Shown here piece by piece: positions 53,371 to 63,499 of a DNA stretch of 64,000 nt. The position numbers and the translations under genes are program-made. This stretch comes from Anomaloglossus baeobatrachus (lineage: Eukaryota; Chordata; Amphibia; Anura; Aromobatidae), in the NCBI RefSeq assembly GCF_048569485.1, contig NC_134354.1:397451680-397515679 (forward strand), in the 5' to 3' direction. How positions within the stretch are numbered: the stretch's first letter is position 1; the number at the start of each line of letters is the position of its first letter. The notes under the pieces are model-generated. The model ran no database searches. It had not been told where the DNA came from and was given only the letters and a program-made list of their open reading frames with translations.

Positions 53371-53618
53371 TGCCAGAGTAGTCTTGGTAGGAACTTTCCC
53401 ACTCTCCCCATAGAAAACAGCAATTATCGGCCTACCCAAACGATGTGTTGTGGGCGTTGTTGCACATTCATGACTAAAGAACACACCCAGTTCCATGGTC
53501 ATCCATTGGTCTTTTCTTAAAGACACACTTAAGAACCTGTCATGCTGAAAATGGCCTCTGATCTGCAGGCAGGATGGCATAGATCAGGAGCAGCTGATCA
53601 AGTTAGTATACATTTTAC

Positions 53619-53829
53619 AGGAAAAGTTTCAGTATAACGTGCATTTTAGTCATTGTAACCATGGAGTTTGTATATGTATGAGTCCAGTGGGCGGTGCTAC
53701 TGTGAGTATAACCCGTATGACTATATATGTAGAGATGTCAATCACCAGTACGGCCGCCCACTGGACTCCTACATACAAACACCAGGGATTTAAATGAATG
53801 AAAGACAAGTTATACTGAACTATTTTCCA
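53619..53829. mobile_element. Palindromic MITE
   Basis: GGAAAAGTTTCAGTATAAC on the left pairs with GTTATACTGAACTATTTTCC on the right. Inner arms GAGTCCAGTGGGCGG and CCGCCCACTGGACTC pair too. About 210 bp. Confidence 0.75.
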
Positions 53830-54252
53830 ACAAACCTATATATCATCTGGCTCAGCTTCTTTATACCATACTGTCCAAAGATCAGACTGCATGTACAATA
53901 TGACAAGGTTCCCAAGTGCCATGGCAGCATAAATTATAGTATTGCACAATTATTATGATATTGCACAGGTGAGAGTCCATGCCGATTTCTGATAATTCCA
54001 TCCTCTGAGGAATACTAAGGAAATCCTGAAAACATGATATGTTGGTGGTCTTATAGGACTAAAGTTGAGGAACACCGATTTATGTCATAACTGCAGTACT
54101 GGCAACACTGAAATGGGGCAAGTTTTTTTTTTTTCCCTCAAAGGAAAAAAACCCCCCAAAAAAAAACAAAAAACAAAAATCTTCATATTCTTAGGAAACC
54201 TTCCTAAACTCTACACCTGTCAATGTTTTGTGGATGTGATGTTTGAGCAGTA

Positions 54253-54615
54253 AGGCTATGTGCGCACGTTGCGTACAGTCACTGCAGAAATTTCTGCAGC
54301 GATCTGAAGAGCACATGTGCGCTTTAAATCGCTGCAGAAATGTCCATAGTGAAGCCGATTCCATGCGCTCTCCCTGCAGCTCCTCCCATAGACAGAGCAG
54401 GAGCTGCCGGCAAAGCGCAGGAAAGAAGTGACATGTCACTTCTTTTTACGCAGCGCTTCGGCAGTAGCCGAAGCGCTGCACTCTAAAACGCCACGTGCGC
54501 ACGGCCCCTGCACAATCTCCATAGACTGTGCAGGGGACGCAGGATGCATGCAGTTACGCTGCGCTACATAGCTCAGCGTAACTGCATGTATTTACGCAAC
54601 GTGCGCACATAGCCT
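54253..54615. mobile_element. MITE with AGGCTATGTGCGCACGTTGC termini
   Basis: AGGCTATGTGCGCACGTTGC on the left, GCAACGTGCGCACATAGCCT on the right: a perfect 20-base inverted match. CTGCAGCG hairpins inside. No ORF. Confidence 0.9.
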
Positions 54616-55317
54616 AAAGGTTTTTTTGGGGCTGAAATTCTGCAGTCACTGTGCACATAGCAGTCATGATTCGCCTGTATTCTCAACGCAAGGTCACGTG
54701 ACTGCAAGTATGATCCTGTGCTAAAGCGTTTGAGTGTGCAGTCCGAATCGCCTCTAACAAGTTACAGGGACCAAGCAGGCAGAAAAACCCAAGGATACCA
54801 TCTTCTGGTACATTTACACCAAGTCTTTGGTCATCCTAAAGACAAAACATATTCCTAAATTATAGGCCAGAAACAAGACTGTTAAAAAAAAAACCCCTGC
54901 AACATATAGGTCAGCAATTGCTAAGTAAATAATATAATTTTATTTCATTAGACATCCCAGTTTTTAACTTCATGGAATAAAGATTGAAATTTTATCCAAG
55001 GATGTGCTGATCCTCCCAAGTCCTGTCTTGCTGAGGCCCAAAATGATCTGCCACCTTTAACTCATCCACTAAGAAAAGGATTAAAAAAAAAAATTTGAAA
55101 AAAAAAACAAAAAAACCCACGTCATAGCAAACATTTTCACGGGTTGCAATGTGGGGGATTGGATCCTGACATTCCCCACCACTTGCCAAAATGAAGGGAC
55201 AGAAAAGCCCCGCTCATCCTCAGATGTGTCCACAGACTAGGATCAGCCGAGTGATTCTGCTCCTTCGTTTAATCCATCGGAGAGGTCTCAGGCTATGATG
55301 CTCACTGATCAAAACTT
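54616..55317. other. No feature recognised (MACO1 intron)
   Basis: Poly(A)-rich runs at about 55,080-55,115. No gene or clean element end. Confidence 0.4.
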
Positions 55318-55672
55318 TAAAGCATCACGCAAGCGGTTTTTGTTTCAGCACTTTAATGGCGCTTTAAAATTTAAAGTCCCCTGTCATACTTTTCCTCTGG
55401 GTGCATCATCCTTTTTCAGCACCACTCCAGTCCCCTGGTATACCATCATGTGCCCGTAACTTCTGACTGGCCGGAAATTAAAAGTTACGTCAGCAGCTCT
55501 CAAAGCAGGTCTATGAGAGCCATATCGAGGATCTCATAGACTTGCATTGAGTTGTGACATCCTGCGTTCTCCATCACAGGAAACTGACCAGAGGACCGCT
55601 GGAAAAAGATGATTATGGCATCAGGTGAGTATTCGGCAGGGATTTTACATCTAAACCACCACTCCAGCAGTT
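55318..55672. repeat. Unclassified repeat, copy 2
   Basis: Same order as 15,489-15,868: TTTCAGCACTTTAATGGCGC near the left, GGTCTATGAGAGCCAT and a TTGCATTGAGTTGTGAC segment in the middle, GTGAGTATTCGGCAGGG and ACCACCACTCCAGCAG near the right. Confidence 0.5.
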
Positions 55673-56396
55673 CTTGTTTCTACAGTTAGCAGCTACCTCA
55701 TGAGTCGGTGATGAGATATTTGCATCACTGATTAGCTGTACCCAGTAAAGTACTAATGAGCCATCCACTGGGTGCATTTACAGGAGAAGACTTGGGCAAG
55801 AGGTTTTTTTTTTTTTTGCGCCAACTATTGTCAGCCGTGCTTTTTCTTCGCTTTAGTCCAGTCTACAAAAAGACGTTCAAGAAGATGAAAAGCTGTACAG
55901 AATTAGAAACAGTAGAAGCTGGCAAAGAATGCAATCTGTCATAGGAAGTTTAATGATGGGCTTCATAACTGCTGGAAGGAGAAGGACATGTCACTGGAGG
56001 AATAAACCAGAGTGAAGAATCATGTGTGAATGGACAAGGTCAATGTTATTCTGCCACAGGAGAGGACAAAGAATAATGGGGTATCCACCCGAGAAACAAA
56101 ATCCAACACTAATGACAGCATCTGTATAAGAATTTACTACTTGAGGCTAAAAGGATTAATACAAATCATTCAATTTTTTACAAATACTTAACTTCTGTAA
56201 GCTCTCCAAACCTTTGTCCGGTAGAAGTATCTTAAAAAAGGGGTTATTCAGGAGCTAGCCACTTCTGCATCAGAGGTGACCGATACGGATGATGTTACGA
56301 GCACACACCGGCCGAGACGTGCACAATTGACAGCTTTCATGGACGTGTCCTATTCTAGTGAATAGAACACATGCACGTCAGCTGCCCATTGTGCAT
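55673..56396. other. No feature recognised (MACO1 intron)
   Basis: Short motif-free ORFs only. Confidence 0.4.
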
Positions 56397-57334
56397 GTGT
56401 GGCGCCCTGTACAAGCCAGGGGCCACAGGTAACAACACACACACCCCCACCCCCAGCAGTTCACAGCAGTCATCCCCAGTGAGACCTGATTTCTTCCCTC
56501 AGGTTCAGACAGAGACACCAAGTGGGCGGAGTCAGGCAGATGGAGACGCCCACCCAGGAGTCTAGCTGGCCTGAGGCAAAAACCAGCTGAGACAAGTCCA
56601 GGCAGAGGAAGAGAGAGGAGGTCTGCAGAGAGGCAGACTGGGGCCTAGGTTGGAGCCTAGGTCCCTCGTGTAGCCAGTGAGGCAGACGGTAGTGGCCGTC
56701 TGCGGGAGCCGGGAAGACAGTCTTGGTGGAACCGTAGGTAGCCGGGGTTGGGCGGTGGCCCACCGGTACTGAACCGGGGAGCTAGCTGGAAACCGGAGCA
56801 CAGGAGGAGCGTACACGAAGGGGCAGGAAAGTACTTACACTACCAAACTGGGTCAGGGGAAAAAAACACCGCAGCCGCCTGTGGGACCCGTCCATCCAGC
56901 CGTTTGTTTGACCAGAGACTCCGTGTAATATATTGGCTGAGTGAGTACCATCGTGCCGTGCGGCACCGCGCTGCCCCCGCGACCCTGCACCTCACCAGGC
57001 CCCGTAACCCGCCTGCCATCCCTCACCCTCACCGGGGCCCCGGGACAACCAACCCCCCTACCCACGGAGGGGAGAACTAACATCCAGGTTGCTCTCTGTC
57101 ATCGTTCCCGGGATCCCCGTCCAGAGCAGCGGTGGTGTCACAACTTCACCACAACCGTGGGTGGCGTCACGGACAATATCCCCAAAAACCACACACCACC
57201 CCCCTTTCACTCACGGGCGAGGAACGCCGCTCGAGTCCCCGGGATCCGGCCCACCGCTCGAGCCACCACCAAGCAGCAGCAGCCGGACCTGAGCAGTGGG
57301 TGAGTGCAGCGTCCCCTCCTCCGCCCGCGACACA
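56397..57334 (+). mobile_element. Solo LTR
   Basis: About 938 bp, starting TGTGGCGCCCTGTACAAG (56,398) and ending GCCCGCGACACA. TGCAT lies at both edges (56,392-56,396 and 57,335-57,339), a likely 5-bp target duplication with one base of offset on the left. TATA-like GTAATATATTGG at about 56,926. No partner LTR or internal region, so it is a recombination remnant. The first ten bases match the start of the cold-shock-domain element's LTR. Confidence 0.65.
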
Positions 57335-58172
57335 TGCATATTAGCAAGTGTGTAGGGTCATTATGTCAACAGGCCTAGAAAGGAGCGTCACCGGACAACT
57401 AAAGATCAGCATTATCCTAAAATGTTTGATGAAATGTACCGTCTTTGGAGAATCCAGCAGGTCAATACCTTACTCAGGCTTTCCAATTTATTATTGTGGT
57501 GAATTGAAGGTTGTGATACATGTCAGATAGCTGTGTATTCTGCCAAAATTCAGTTATTAGCCACCCTAATCATGAGCACGCTCAGCCAACCAAGCATGTG
57601 TTATCTATGGGAAGAGCAGAGTAAGCCGCTGCCAATACAAAAGCATCAAACATTTATAATTACACTCTTCTCCCCACCAACATCAACGTGAGAGCGGTGG
57701 GCGGTCCTAACAAACATTGTGCTCATCATATATGTATGGCAATTCAGGGTCCCACAACTTAGAGCTTCTCACTATAGACCCAAACAATGGTAGACCTTGC
57801 ATATTTGTATGTTGAGCAAGCTATTCCAGAAGAAGAGAAAATATCACCAAATGTTAAATGTAGACATACCAAATGAGTGCACAAGTTACTCTCTGGCCTT
57901 AGCACAAAGGCAGCTGTCTTGGCCAACAGCCATCTTCTACGTCTCCAGCTGGATACAGAAAGCATACTATTCCTGTCATCTACTGACACTTCCTGCACTG
58001 CTTTCTTTTAGCGAAGACCCATGCTAAAGGCCAACTACAGCAGTCTGCAGTTGGCCGCTTTTAATGCAGCTTCATGCCAGTAGTAGGCAGTGTGGGAACT
58101 GTGGGGAGACGGCATGTCTACTATGAGGATTAAAAAGAACCACTCATATTGCAATTAAAATTGAGAAGTTAT
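57335..58172. other. No feature recognised (MACO1 intron)
   Basis: No motif-bearing ORF, no clear repeat ends. Confidence 0.4.
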
Positions 58173-58260
58173 CTAATGTATGTATGTATGTATGTATGTA
58201 TGTATGTATGTATGTATGTATGTATGTATGTATGTATGTATGTATGTATGTATGTATGTA

Positions 58261-58327
<67 letters not shown>
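58173..58327. repeat. (TGTA)n followed by (TG)n microsatellite
   Basis: About 22 TGTA units to 58,266, then about 30 TG units. A single compound microsatellite. All overlapping ORFs are artefacts of the repeat. Confidence 0.98.
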
Positions 58328-58329
<2 letters not shown>

Positions 58330-58554
58330 GCTAAAGGAATCTGCACCGTCGTGCTTACAATCACAAATTTTGCACAGACGTCTCATGTGACCCAGGGAAC
58401 GTCGTAGACTATGTTTTGACAGGAAAATGTAACCCCGCGCTTTACAGTTACTCTCCAAAAAACCTGTCTCCACTAAAGTAAATGGAGCCTGGAACTACTG
58501 GTTTTAATAGCAGCTGTGATTGGTTGCTATAGGAACAAAAGACATTGTTAGCAT

Positions 58555-59290
58555 AAAGCTGGGTTCACACTAAACGACAGCGACAACGACGTCGCTGTTA
58601 CGTCACCATTTTCGGTGACGTAACAGCGACCTTGTAAGTCGCTGTTATGATCGCTGCTTAGCTGTCAAACACAGCAGAAGCAGCGATCATAACGTCGCTG
58701 TGCTACATGTGCAGAGAGCAGGGAGCCGCGCTTAGCGCTGGCTCCTTGCTCTCCTGCAGCACACATCGGGTTAATTAACCCGATGTGTGCTGCAGCTACA
58801 TGTCACAGTTCAGAGAGCAGGGAGCCGCGCGCACTGCTTAGCGCTGGCTCCTTGCTCTCCTTGCTACAGTATACATCGGGTTAATTACCCGATGCATACT
58901 GCAGCCACATGTCACAGTGCAGGAGCCGGCACTGGCAGCAAGAGCGGCGGAGGCTGGTAACCAGCGTAAACATCGGGTAACCAGGGAAAGGTCTTCCCTT
59001 GGTTACCCGATGTTTACGCTGGTTACAGCTTACCGCAGCTGCCAGTGCCGGCTCCTGCTCGCTTCATTTCGTCGCTCTCTCGCTGTCACACACAGCGATG
59101 TGTGTGTCACAGCGGGAGAGTGCCGACCAAAAAATGAAGCTGGACATTCAGCAACGACCGGCGACCTCACAGCAGGGGCCAGGTCGTTGCTGAATGTCAC
59201 ACACAGCGACAGCGACGGGACGTCGCTGCAACGTCACAGAAAATGGTGACGTAGCAGCAACGTCGTTGTCGCTGTGTGTGACACCAACTT
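58555..59290. mobile_element. MITE (CGACGTCGCTG family)
   Basis: Left AAAGCTGGGTTCACACTAAA and CGACAACGACGTCGCTG, then ACGTCACCATTTTCGGTGAC. Right end is the inverse (AAAATGGTGACGTAGCAGCA, ACGTCGTTGTCGCTGTG, GACACCAACTTT). The inside has a duplicated block (CAGAGAGCAGGGAGCCGCGC at about 58,711 and 58,811) and the GTAAACATCGGGTAACC hairpin. No ORF of note. Confidence 0.8.
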
Positions 59291-59291
59291 T

Positions 59292-59947
59292 AGGCTGCTT
59301 TCACACTACTTAACATCCATCATGAACGTTTTTTTAACGCAAAAACGGATCCAGTGCAAATGAGTTTTCATTTCAATGCATTTGCAATGGACTCGTCAAC
59401 ATACGTTCACCTGCGTTTGCGTGCGTTATAGTGAGGATCCAGCGAGTTGCAGTTTTAACATTTTTCAAAAACACTACTTGTAGCGTTTTTGAGCTGCGTC
59501 CAAATACTGCAAATTGCTGGATCCTGACTAAACAGCACGCAAACACATGTGAACCCTGGCATGCTGATAGACAGGATCCTGCTTACTCTGAGCATGCACA
59601 GAAACCAGCCTCGGGTGATCAGTCTCTCTCCGCCTCCCTCTCGCCCCCCGCCTGAGAGCTGCGGACACTCGTAACCAAGATAAATATCGGGTAACCAAGC
59701 AAAGCGCGTCTCTTAGTTACCCGATGTTTACGTTTATTACTTGTGCAGGGAGCAGGGAGCCCGGCTCCTAGCAGCTGCAGACGCTCGTAACCAACGTAAA
59801 TATCGGGCATCCAACGTAAAGTGACAGGATCCTGCAAAATAACACATGCGTTTGCATACGTTTTTTTGCTGTAAAAGCAGGATCTGCTTTTACAGCAAAA
59901 TAACGTTCAGGACGCATATTAAAAAAACGTAGTGTGAAAGCAGCCTA
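59292..59947. mobile_element. MITE with TAGGCTGCTTTCACACTAC termini
   Basis: TAGGCTGCTTTCACACTACT on the left, CGTAGTGTGAAAGCAGCCTA on the right. Starts exactly where the previous MITE ends. The centre carries a GATAAATATCGGGTAACC hairpin. Confidence 0.85.
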
Positions 59948-59948
59948 A

Positions 59949-60114
59949 GAAGGTTATGTGTGAGGTAATATGATGTTGGTGGGAAGACAGACAGACAGAT
60001 ACAAAGACCGGCACAGACACCAACAAGGAAAGAGACAGACAGCGAAACACAGAGAGACTGGGAGAGAGACAGAGACAGTTACTATCCCGGGCAACGCCCG
60101 GGTACTACAGCTAG
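59949..60114 (+). mobile_element. Helitron 3' terminus
   Basis: Ends with a perfect 7-bp hairpin, CCCGGGC-AAC-GCCCGGG (60,086-60,102), eight bases before CTAG (60,111-60,114) and a following T. This is the Helitron terminator and CTRR rule. The preceding GACAGACAGA/GAGAGACAGA-rich stretch is typical of frog Helitron 3' ends. No 5' TC end or Rep/helicase gene nearby, so it is a short truncated or non-autonomous copy. Confidence 0.8.
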
Positions 60115-60175
60115 TATATAATAAAGTTGGTAAACTGTGTAAAATGTGAAGAAAAGAATGCAATTTGAAAGTCTT

Positions 60176-60728
60176 AAGCCCGCTTTACACGCTGCAATGT
60201 ATCTTACGATGTGTCGGCGGGGTCACGTCGTAAGTGACGCACATCCGGCATCGTAAGGTACATTGTAGTGTGTAACACCTACGTGCGATTGAACGGTAAA
60301 ACGTTCATCGCATGCACGTCGTTCATTCCTCATGAATTGAACGTCAGATTGTTCATCGTACCCGGGGTAGCACACATAGCAGTGTGTGACACCCCGGGAA
60401 CGATTAACAGATCTTACCTGCGTCTCCCAGCCGGTAATGCGGAAGGAAGGAGGTAAGCGGGATGTTTACGTCCCGCTCAGCTCCGCCCCTCCGCTTCTAT
60501 TGGCCGGCTGCTGCGTGACATCGCTGTGACGCCGAACGTCCCTCCCACTCCAGGAAGTGGATGTTCGCCGCCGCCATCGAGGTCGTATGGACAGGTAAGT
60601 ACGTGTGACGGGGGGGTTACTTGTATGTGCAGCACATTCAACAAATTGAACGTGCCGCACATACGATGGGGGCGGTTACGATCGTATACGATATCGTATG
60701 CTGGATCGTAAGGTGTAAAGCAGGCTTT
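60176..60728. mobile_element. MITE with AAGCCCGCTTTACAC termini
   Basis: AAGCCCGCTTTACACGCTGC on the left, AGGTGTAAAGCAGGCTT on the right. Inside are ATCGTATACGATATCGTATG and CGTACGAT-type palindromes. 553 bp, no real ORF. Confidence 0.8.
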
Positions 60729-60734
60729 ATAGGC

Positions 60735-61200
60735 ATTCGCAACAGAAAACATCAGAAGTTAATTCTTTTACCTCATTTAGAAGTTGATGGCAGCAGCAAA
60801 TCTCTAAAAAGTTGGGACAAGGTTAACAAAAGGCTGGAAAAGTGGTACTAGTGAAAAATAGCTAGAGGGTCAATTTTCAAACAAGTTACATGACAGCATT
60901 AAAAGAGCATGTTAGAGAGGCAGCGTCTCTCAGAAGCAAACATGGTAGGAGGTTTACCGATCTGGGAAAAGCCATCTAAAAATTGTGGAAAAATTTTAGA
61001 TACGTTAATCATCATAAAATTGCAAAAAATTAAATACAAATTTAATATCCCACCATCTACAGAGCAAATATAAAAAAAACAAAACAAAACAAAAAATCAG
61101 ATTCTGTAGCAATCCATAAGCACAAGGCACACGGTCAATATTGGATGCTCATGACCTATGGTTTTCAGCCAGCATTGCATTAAAATGATTGGATCATGCA
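60735..61200 (+). pseudogene. Tc1/mariner relic, left part (split by a LINE)
   Basis: Subterminal AAAAAGTTGGGACAAGGTTA and GGCTGGAAAAGT, then decayed transposase reading around CATCTACAGAGCAAATAT and GGATGCTCATGACC. It corresponds to a vertebrate Tc1/mariner family I recall with ends ...AACTT...GGAATTGGGGTTGTA. The outer left terminus is lost. The right part resumes at 63,043. Confidence 0.55.
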
Positions 61201-63042
61201 ACTCCAGCAGGGTAAAGCCAACCTGCTGAATGACTTTTTCTACGGTTTTTATACAAGAAAATGCCATGGCAGATGACATGACCAGTGATACCATAAATTC
61301 ACCCTTGAATATTACCTGCTTAACCCAGCAGGAAGTACGCCGCCGCCACCTTGAAATCACTAAGGTTGACAAATCTCCGGGCCCGGATGGCATACACCCC
61401 AGAGTACTACAGGAATTGAGTTCTGTGATAGATAGACCATTATTTTTAATCTTCTCAGATTCCTTAATAACAGGGTCGGTACCGCAGGACTGGCGCATAG
61501 CAAATGTGGTGCCAATATTCAAAAAGGGGACAAAAACTGAGCCGGGAAATTATAGGCCGGTAAGTTTAACCTCTACGGTTGGTAAAATCCTTGAGGGTTT
61601 CTTGAGAGATGCTATACTGGAGTATCTCAAGAAAAATAACCTTATGACAGAGTATCAACATGGGTTTATGAGGGATCGATCCTGTCAAACTAATTTGATC
61701 AGCTTCTATGAAGAGGTAAGTTCAAGCCTGGACCAGCGAAATGCAGTGGATGTTGTGTATATGGACTTTTCAAAAGCTTTTGATACGGTGCCACACAAAA
61801 GGTTGGTACATAAAATGAGAATAATGGGGATAGGGGAAAATATGTGTAACTGGGTTAAAAACTGGCTCAGTGATAGGAAACAAAGGGTGGTTATTAATGG
61901 TACGTACTCGGACTGGGTCTCAGTTCATAGTGGGGTACCACAGGGGTCAGTATTGGGCCCGCTTCTTTTCAACATATTTATAAATGACCTTGTTGGGGGC
62001 ATGCGGAGTAGAATTTCAATATTTGCAGATGATACTAAACTCTGCAGGGTAATCAATACAGAGGAGGATAATTTTATATTACAGGGAGATTTATGTAAAT
62101 TGGAGGATTGGGCTGAGAAGTGGCAATTGAAGTTTAATGTAGATAAATGTAAGGTCATGCACTTGGGTAGAGGAAATAACATTTATGATTATGTACTTAA
62201 TTGTAGAACACTGGGTAAAACAGACACAGAAAAAGACTTGGGTGTATGGGTGGATGGTAAACTTCACTTTAGTGGACAGTGTCAGGCAGCTGCTGCCAGG
62301 GCTAATAAAATAATGGGATGTATTAAAAGAGGTATAAGTGTTCATGAAAAAAATATAGTTCTACCTCTGTACAAGTCACTAGTGCGACCGCACTTAGAAT
62401 ACTGTGTACAATTCTGGTCACCGATATATAAGAAGGACATAGCTGAACTGGAGAGGGTGCAGAGAAGAGCGACCAAGATTATTAGAGGAATGGGTGGGCT
62501 GCAATACCAAGACAGGTTATTAAACTTGGGGTTATTTAGTTTGGAAAAACGAAGGCTTAGGGGGGATCTAATCACAATGTATAAACATATGAGGGGACAG
62601 TACAGAGACCTTTCCAAAGATCTTTTTACACCTAGGCCTGCGACTGGAACACGGGGGCATCCGCTACGTCTTGAGGAAAGAAGGTTTAATCATAATCACA
62701 GACGAGGATTCTTTACTGTACGAGCAGTGAGACTATGGAACTCTCTGCCGCATGATGTTGTAATGAGTGATTCACTACTAACATTTAAGCAGAGCCTGGA
62801 TGCCTTTCTTGAAAAATTTAATATTACCAGTTATGTATATTAGATTTTATGACAGGGTATTGATCCAGGGAACTAGTCTGATTGCCGGATGTGGAGTCAG
62901 GAAGGAAATTTTTTCCCCATTGGAACTTGTTTGCCACATTGGGGTTTTTTTGCCTTCCTCTGGATCAACATGTTAGGGTACGGGTTGAACTAGATGGACT
63001 TAGAGTCTCCCTTCAACCTTAAAAACTATGATACTATGATTA
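61200..63042 (+). mobile_element. CR1-like LINE, 5'-truncated
   Basis: C-terminal reverse transcriptase frame plus a 200-bp 3' UTR ending TTGAACTAGATGGACTTAGA, TTCAACCTTAAAAACTATG and the short tandem ACTATGAT, the CR1-type tail in place of poly(A). The 5' end is truncated within the RT N-terminal region, probably near 61,200. Inserted in an older Tc1/mariner copy. Only one frame disturbance seen, near 61,230. Confidence 0.88.
61230..62843 (+). pseudogene. CR1-like LINE reverse transcriptase (C-terminal 537 residues)
   Basis: RT motifs in order: KSPGPDGIHPRVLQEL (about residues 48-63), NYRPVSLTSTVGKILE, the catalytic motif A VVYMDFSKAFDTVPH (about 176-190), SGVPQGSVLGPLLFNIFIND, and the catalytic box SIFADDTKL (about 260-268). 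The C-terminal region (EYCVQFWSPIYKKDI, RRATKIIRG, RAVRLWNSLP) is standard for CR1/L2 clades. In the LINE this follows an apurinic-like endonuclease, which is missing here. The first ATG is not the natural start: sequence just upstream reads GKANLLNDFF in another frame, so a small indel separates it. The RT part is otherwise uninterrupted. Confidence 0.92.
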
Positions 63043-63357
63043 ACTCACTTCATGGGCTCAGGAATACTTTAAAAATAATGGTCTATGACCACAGATCGCT
63101 GTGCAATCTACAAATGCAAGTTAGAGCTCTATCATGCAAAAAAGAAGCCATGTATCAACAATTCAGACACTAGGTCCATCGGAGTGATTTTTTTTTTCTC
63201 CTTTCCAAATTAACTCGAAAAATGTCTATTGAACTTCTGATCTGTTTTCCATGTTGTGTTGCGAATAAAATCTGGCTATAAGATTTCCAAATAATTGCAT
63301 TCTTGTTTCTGGACATTTTACATAGCGTCAAAACTTTTTTGGGGAATTGGGATTGTA
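63043..63357 (+). pseudogene. Tc1/mariner relic, right part
   Basis: Continues the left part: CATGGGCTCAGGAATACTTT, ATGCAAGTTAGAGCTCTATC and GCCATGTATCAACAATTCAG correspond to the mid-transposase region. Then the family's right end, AAACTTTTTTGGGGAATTGG then GATTGTA near 63,337-63,357. Much of the C-terminal gene is deleted. Confidence 0.6.
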
Positions 63358-63499
63358 TATGTATTTTATATCTGTCATGTTACCCCTCATTACAAGCTGT
63401 GAATTTAGAATCTGGAAAGTGTGCTACAGATTTTACTTTCTATTGACTATTGCTATTGACATTTACTCATCAGATGTCAACCCATCCAATCCACAGAGG

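Noticed and set aside
53042-53580. Possible CRISPR-like array or repeat protein
   Set aside because: Units are contiguous with no spacers, and the sequence lies in a vertebrate intron. It is a minisatellite.
58144-58473. Tyr/Val/Cys and Thr/His repeat ORFs
   Set aside because: Frames of a TGTA/TG microsatellite.
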